Origin: UBA8290 sp964230965
GTDB lineage: Bacteria; Bacillota_I; Bacilli_A; Acholeplasmatales; Acholeplasmataceae
Assembly: GCA_964230965.1 (NCBI GenBank)
Contig: CAXRJA010000017.1
Location: 1-8,416 of the forward strand
Reading direction: 5' to 3'
Length of the DNA stretch: 8,416 nt
Shown in pieces: positions 6,513-8,416 of the stretch. Position 1 is the first letter of the stretch; each line of letters begins with the position of its first letter. Made by a program: the position numbers and the translations under genes. Below the pieces are notes generated by a model. That model did not search any database, had not been told where the DNA came from, and saw only the letters and a program-made list of their open reading frames with translations.

Positions 6513-6548
6513 CAATTTTATAATACCAAAATAATGCTGAAAAAACAA
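6513..6548 (-). promoter_or_regulatory. Promoter of the riboswitch-pbuG transcript
   Basis: On the minus strand -35 TTGTTT (6543-6548), a 17-bp spacer, and -10 TATTAT (6520-6525) preceded by TGG, an extended -10. The predicted +1 is G at 6513, about 11 bases before P1 of the aptamer. Confidence 0.65.
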
Positions 6549-6551
6549 TTC

Positions 6552-6576
6552 AAATAAAACGTTTTCAGATTTATTT
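6552..6576 (-). terminator. Weak possible terminator after the GNAT/M50-like gene
   Basis: On the minus strand AAATAAA (6570-6576) can pair with TTTATTT (6552-6558) around an 11-base loop, and a short T run follows further on (6541-6545). The stem is only A-T pairs and the T run is displaced, so the call is weak. No better terminator is seen before the pbuG promoter. Confidence 0.25.
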
Positions 6577-6584
6577 ACCTGTAT

Positions 6585-7622
6585 TTAGAAAAAGAAAATA
6601 ATCGAAAGAATCGTTCCAACAAGACTAATGATATACAAAAACTTGTTATAACGAATAATTTTTCCACTATCCGTTCCATCAAATGGAAAAAAAGGAATTG
6701 TTTGAATCACTAAACTATGAGCTAAGATGAAATTCATACCTTGACTAAAATCATCGTGAAATATAAAAGAAGATGCAATAAATGCGCCTTGCATGAGGAG
6801 TAATGTAGCAAAAGATTGTAACCCTAAATTTTTCTTGAACTCATGACTTTTCCATAGGTCTTCTTTTGGTGCAAAGAACCCAAATACTGGGAACCATATT
6901 TGAAATGTTATTCCAAGAATAAAACTTAAAAATACGCCTCCTTGAGAAGGTAAAAATTTTACTTTTCCATAGGCCCTTGCTATTGGATAGGCAACAAGTA
7001 TTCTAAGTAATGTTATTCCAATCACAGTGAGTAGTGAAAGAAATAGAAATCCAATACCTCTTAGTCCAAATAAAGACATTGAACTACCCAATATTAACGC
7101 CATAATTAATGCTCTTACAATTGGAAATTTTGGATATGGGGTGATTTGTTTAGAATTGTTGTCTTTAACCCATGTTGAATAACCTATAATCATGGCATAT
7201 CCAGCTCTTTTAAAAAACGATTTCTTAGAATACTTAAATAGTGTATGTATTACAGGCAAAACTTGATACTCAGCTTTTAAAAATAAATTCCATGATGCTG
7301 TATTATCATCTCTTACAAGTGCAAATTGTTTTGTTCTTCCGTCTGCGTTCAGGGCTCGTGTTCCAACATCCATTAATCTTGATGCGATTTTATTACCCTG
7401 AGCTTTCGGATCTACAAAAATCCACTGAACAAATCCCTCGTCTTTTCCGCCTTTTTCTCATATGATTGCACCAACAATACGTTCACCATCTGTAGCATAA
7501 TATCCCCACATATTTCTTTTCGAAATGAGTGTTTCTACTCCAGATCCAAATGATTGAATTGCCACTTGAATAACTTGATCGATATTCTCTTTCTGTATTA
7601 GTTTGAATTCAAAGTTTTTCAT
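6585..7622 (-). pseudogene. GNAT acetyltransferase fused to site-2-protease-like membrane domain, interrupted by TGA
   Basis: Reading from ATG 7622 gives 345 codons to TAA at 6585, open except for TGA at codon 55 (7458-7460). Residues 1 to about 125 look like a GNAT acetyltransferase: the strand GERIVGAII (46-54) just before the TGA, WIFVDPKAQGNKIASRL (67-83) as the acetyl-CoA motif, and VRDDNTASWNLFLKAEY (103-119) as the usual C-terminal 'N..A..LY/F' region. Residues from about 165 to 345 are hydrophobic and resemble M50 (site-2) proteases, with IPFFPFDGTDSGKI near 309-322 fitting the C-terminal DG motif (D315). The HExxH position is replaced by RILVAYPIARAYG (207-219), so zinc proteolysis is unlikely. 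Frame, domain continuity and codon style are the same on both sides of the TGA. A start at codon 84 (ATG 7373) would cut the GNAT fold and has no SD. I treat it as one gene with a single nonsense codon: mutation, sequencing error or read-through. The nearest SD-like AGAAGG is far (14 bases) from the ATG. Confidence 0.7.
7458..7460 (-). other. In-frame TGA, codon 55 of the GNAT/M50-like gene
   Basis: The codon lies between GAII and EKGGKDE, at the end of a central strand of the GNAT fold. TGG (Trp) at this place would restore one 345-residue frame; CGA, AGA or GGA would too. All other tryptophans in the gene are TGG. Confidence 0.85.
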
Positions 7623-7693
7623 TTTTTAATTACCAGCCTTCTGACAAATCAAATTTTACACTATATAATTTAATGTCATTTTATTTCACGTTA

Positions 7694-7729
7694 TGTAATA
7701 AATATATCTCATTGATTTAATCGTGTCAA
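7694..7729 (-). promoter_or_regulatory. Promoter of the GNAT/M50-like gene
   Basis: On the minus strand a consensus -35 TTGACA (7724-7729), a 17-bp spacer and -10 TATATT (7701-7706). The predicted +1 is near 7694, giving a leader of about 72 nt before ATG 7622, much longer than the other leaders in this window. Confidence 0.6.
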
Positions 7730-7771
7730 ACACTCTTACATTCTAACCCGTTAATAAAAATTGATCACTCA

Positions 7772-7787
7772 TGTTAAGATAGGGGGA
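7772..7787 (+). promoter_or_regulatory. Extended -10 promoter of the GH3 lipoprotein gene
   Basis: TGT directly precedes TAAGAT (7775-7780), a TGn extended -10; TTAATA at 7751-7756 is a poor -35 at 18-bp spacing. The predicted +1 at 7787 gives an 11-nt leader beginning AAAGGA. It is divergent from the promoter at 7694-7729. Confidence 0.45.
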
Positions 7788-7797
7788 AAGGATATTT

Positions 7798-8416
7798 ATG
7801 AAAAAACTACTTAACACATTATTATTTCTAGTGTTGTTAACTGGATGTATAGAGCAAGTTCCAAATATTATTGATTCAATCAATCCTTGTGAGGATCCGA
7901 ATAGTTATTCTTGTTTTATAGAACCCCCTTGTGATATCTATGAAGGAACCTGTGACGAACTTGCACAAGAATTACTTGATACGTTGACATTAGAAGAAAA
8001 AGTTGGTCAGATGATTCAAGCTGAAAGAGGATATATTTCATTAGATGAGGTTAATGAATTTAACATCGGATCGATTTTATCTGGTGGAGGAAGTCATCCA
8101 AATGATATGTATGATAATCATCAAGCTTGGTATGATATGGTCAAAGATTTTCAAGAAGCAGCACTTTCTTCTTCTTCGGGTATTCCTTTATTATATGGTG
8201 TAGATGCCGTACATGGTCATAACAATGTGTATGATATGACTATTTTCCCGCATCAAATTAATATGGGTGTGATCAATGATGCAGAATTAACCTATGCATT
8301 ATCTAAAGCAACTTCAGAACAACTTTTAACAACTGGTATTACATGGAATTTTGCACCTAGTTTATCAGTAAATCAGCATGTTGGATGGGGACGTTCTTAT
8401 GAAAGTTATGGTGAAC
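7798..8416 (+). CDS. Glycoside hydrolase family 3 lipoprotein (beta-glucosidase type), 5' part
   Basis: An open frame from ATG 7798 to the right edge, 206 codons, incomplete at the C-terminus. Residues 1-17 are a lipoprotein signal: MKK, a leucine-rich stretch and lipobox LLTGC with C17 to be lipidated, so the enzyme should sit on the outer face of the membrane. A spacer with four more cysteines (C31, C39, C45, C52) leads into a GH3 N-terminal barrel: LTLEEKVGQMIQAE, the GSILSGGGSHP segment, IPLLYGVDAVHGHNN, TIFPHQINMG, and the WNFAPSLSV...GWGRSYESYGE region that precedes the substrate pocket. GH3 exo-enzymes of this type release glucose from beta-1,3/1,4-glucans. The catalytic Asp nucleophile lies beyond the window. 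The SD is GAAAGGA just upstream. It is the only plus-strand gene here. Confidence 0.93.
   Translation, partial: MKKLLNTLLFLVLLTGCIEQVPNIIDSINPCEDPNSYSCFIEPPCDIYEGTCDELAQELLDTLTLEEKVGQMIQAERGYISLDEVNEFNIGSILSGGGSHPNDMYDNHQAWYDMVKDFQEAALSSSSGIPLLYGVDAVHGHNNVYDMTIFPHQINMGVINDAELTYALSKATSEQLLTTGITWNFAPSLSVNQHVGWGRSYESYGE

Larger units (their letters stand above)
6365..6513 (-). repeat. 10-bp inverted repeat bracketing the riboswitch
   Basis: GTCTTCAATA at 6365-6374 is the exact reverse complement of TATTGAAGAC at 6504-6513. On the minus-strand transcript one arm is the predicted first 10 nucleotides and the other lies between the terminator and the SD of the permease gene. Pairing would enclose the whole aptamer and terminator. 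Confidence 0.7.

Noticed and set aside
6585..7373. Shorter 262-residue protein starting at ATG 7373 as the true gene
   Set aside because: The start has no SD, lies in the middle of the acetyl-CoA-binding region of the GNAT fold, and ignores the clean in-frame coding sequence and promoter upstream.
7241..7465. Plus-strand open frame of 74 codons opposite the GNAT domain
   Set aside because: No SD or promoter, no recognisable domain, and it is antisense to a frame with clear GNAT motifs.
1036..7622. Genetic code 4 (TGA = Trp) for the whole window
   Set aside because: The MFS and membrane-protein genes end in TGA within ATGA overlaps, and reading through gives long tails without homology; tryptophans elsewhere are TGG.
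7681..7797. Catabolite-repression (cre) site between the divergent genes, expected for a glucosidase
   Set aside because: I searched for a TGNAANCGNTNNCA-like palindrome and found only partial matches around 7718-7730, too weak to call.

Overview
The window is AT-rich and compact. It looks like the chromosome of a low-GC, Firmicutes-derived bacterium that reads TGA as stop: two genes end in TGA inside 4-base ATGA overlaps, and tryptophan is otherwise written TGG. The lipoprotein signal, the AT-rich extended -10 promoters and the gene content would fit the Acholeplasma/Izemoplasma side of the Mollicutes. That placement is an inference from style, not from a marker gene.

Eight genes lie on the minus strand and one on the plus strand. 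Reading the minus strand from right to left: (a) 7622-6585, a GNAT acetyltransferase domain joined to a site-2-protease-like membrane domain, broken by one in-frame TGA at codon 55; (b) 6548-4953, a promoter, a guanine-class purine riboswitch with a terminator, and a PbuG/AzgA-type purine permease; (c) 4885-3867, an overlapping pair made of an unrecognised two-helix membrane protein and a DUF1801-like protein; (d) 3813-2221, CTP synthase (pyrG), preceded by a hairpin; (e) 2169-386, an OFA-like MFS transporter overlapping a HAD-IB phosphatase, ending in a GNRA-looped terminator; (f) 332-1, the N-terminal part of a possible DUF2779/RecB-like protein that runs off the left edge. On the plus strand, 7798-8416 is the start of a secreted GH3 beta-glucosidase lipoprotein, divergent from (a).

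Functionally, the window holds nucleotide salvage and synthesis (purine uptake under guanine control, CTP synthesis), a transporter/phosphatase pair and extracellular sugar breakdown. Intergenic spaces are short and nearly all explained by terminators and promoters; no gene-free stretch exceeds 300 bases.

The points most worth a second look are: the TGA-interrupted GNAT/M50-like fusion, whose protease motif is also degraded; a 10-base complementarity between the predicted first nucleotides of the riboswitch transcript and the segment after its terminator; a recurring promoter design (TGn extended -10, 11-nt leader with the Shine-Dalgarno at the 5' end); and an apparently leaderless MFS gene. 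I found no CRISPR array, tRNA, rRNA or insertion sequence.
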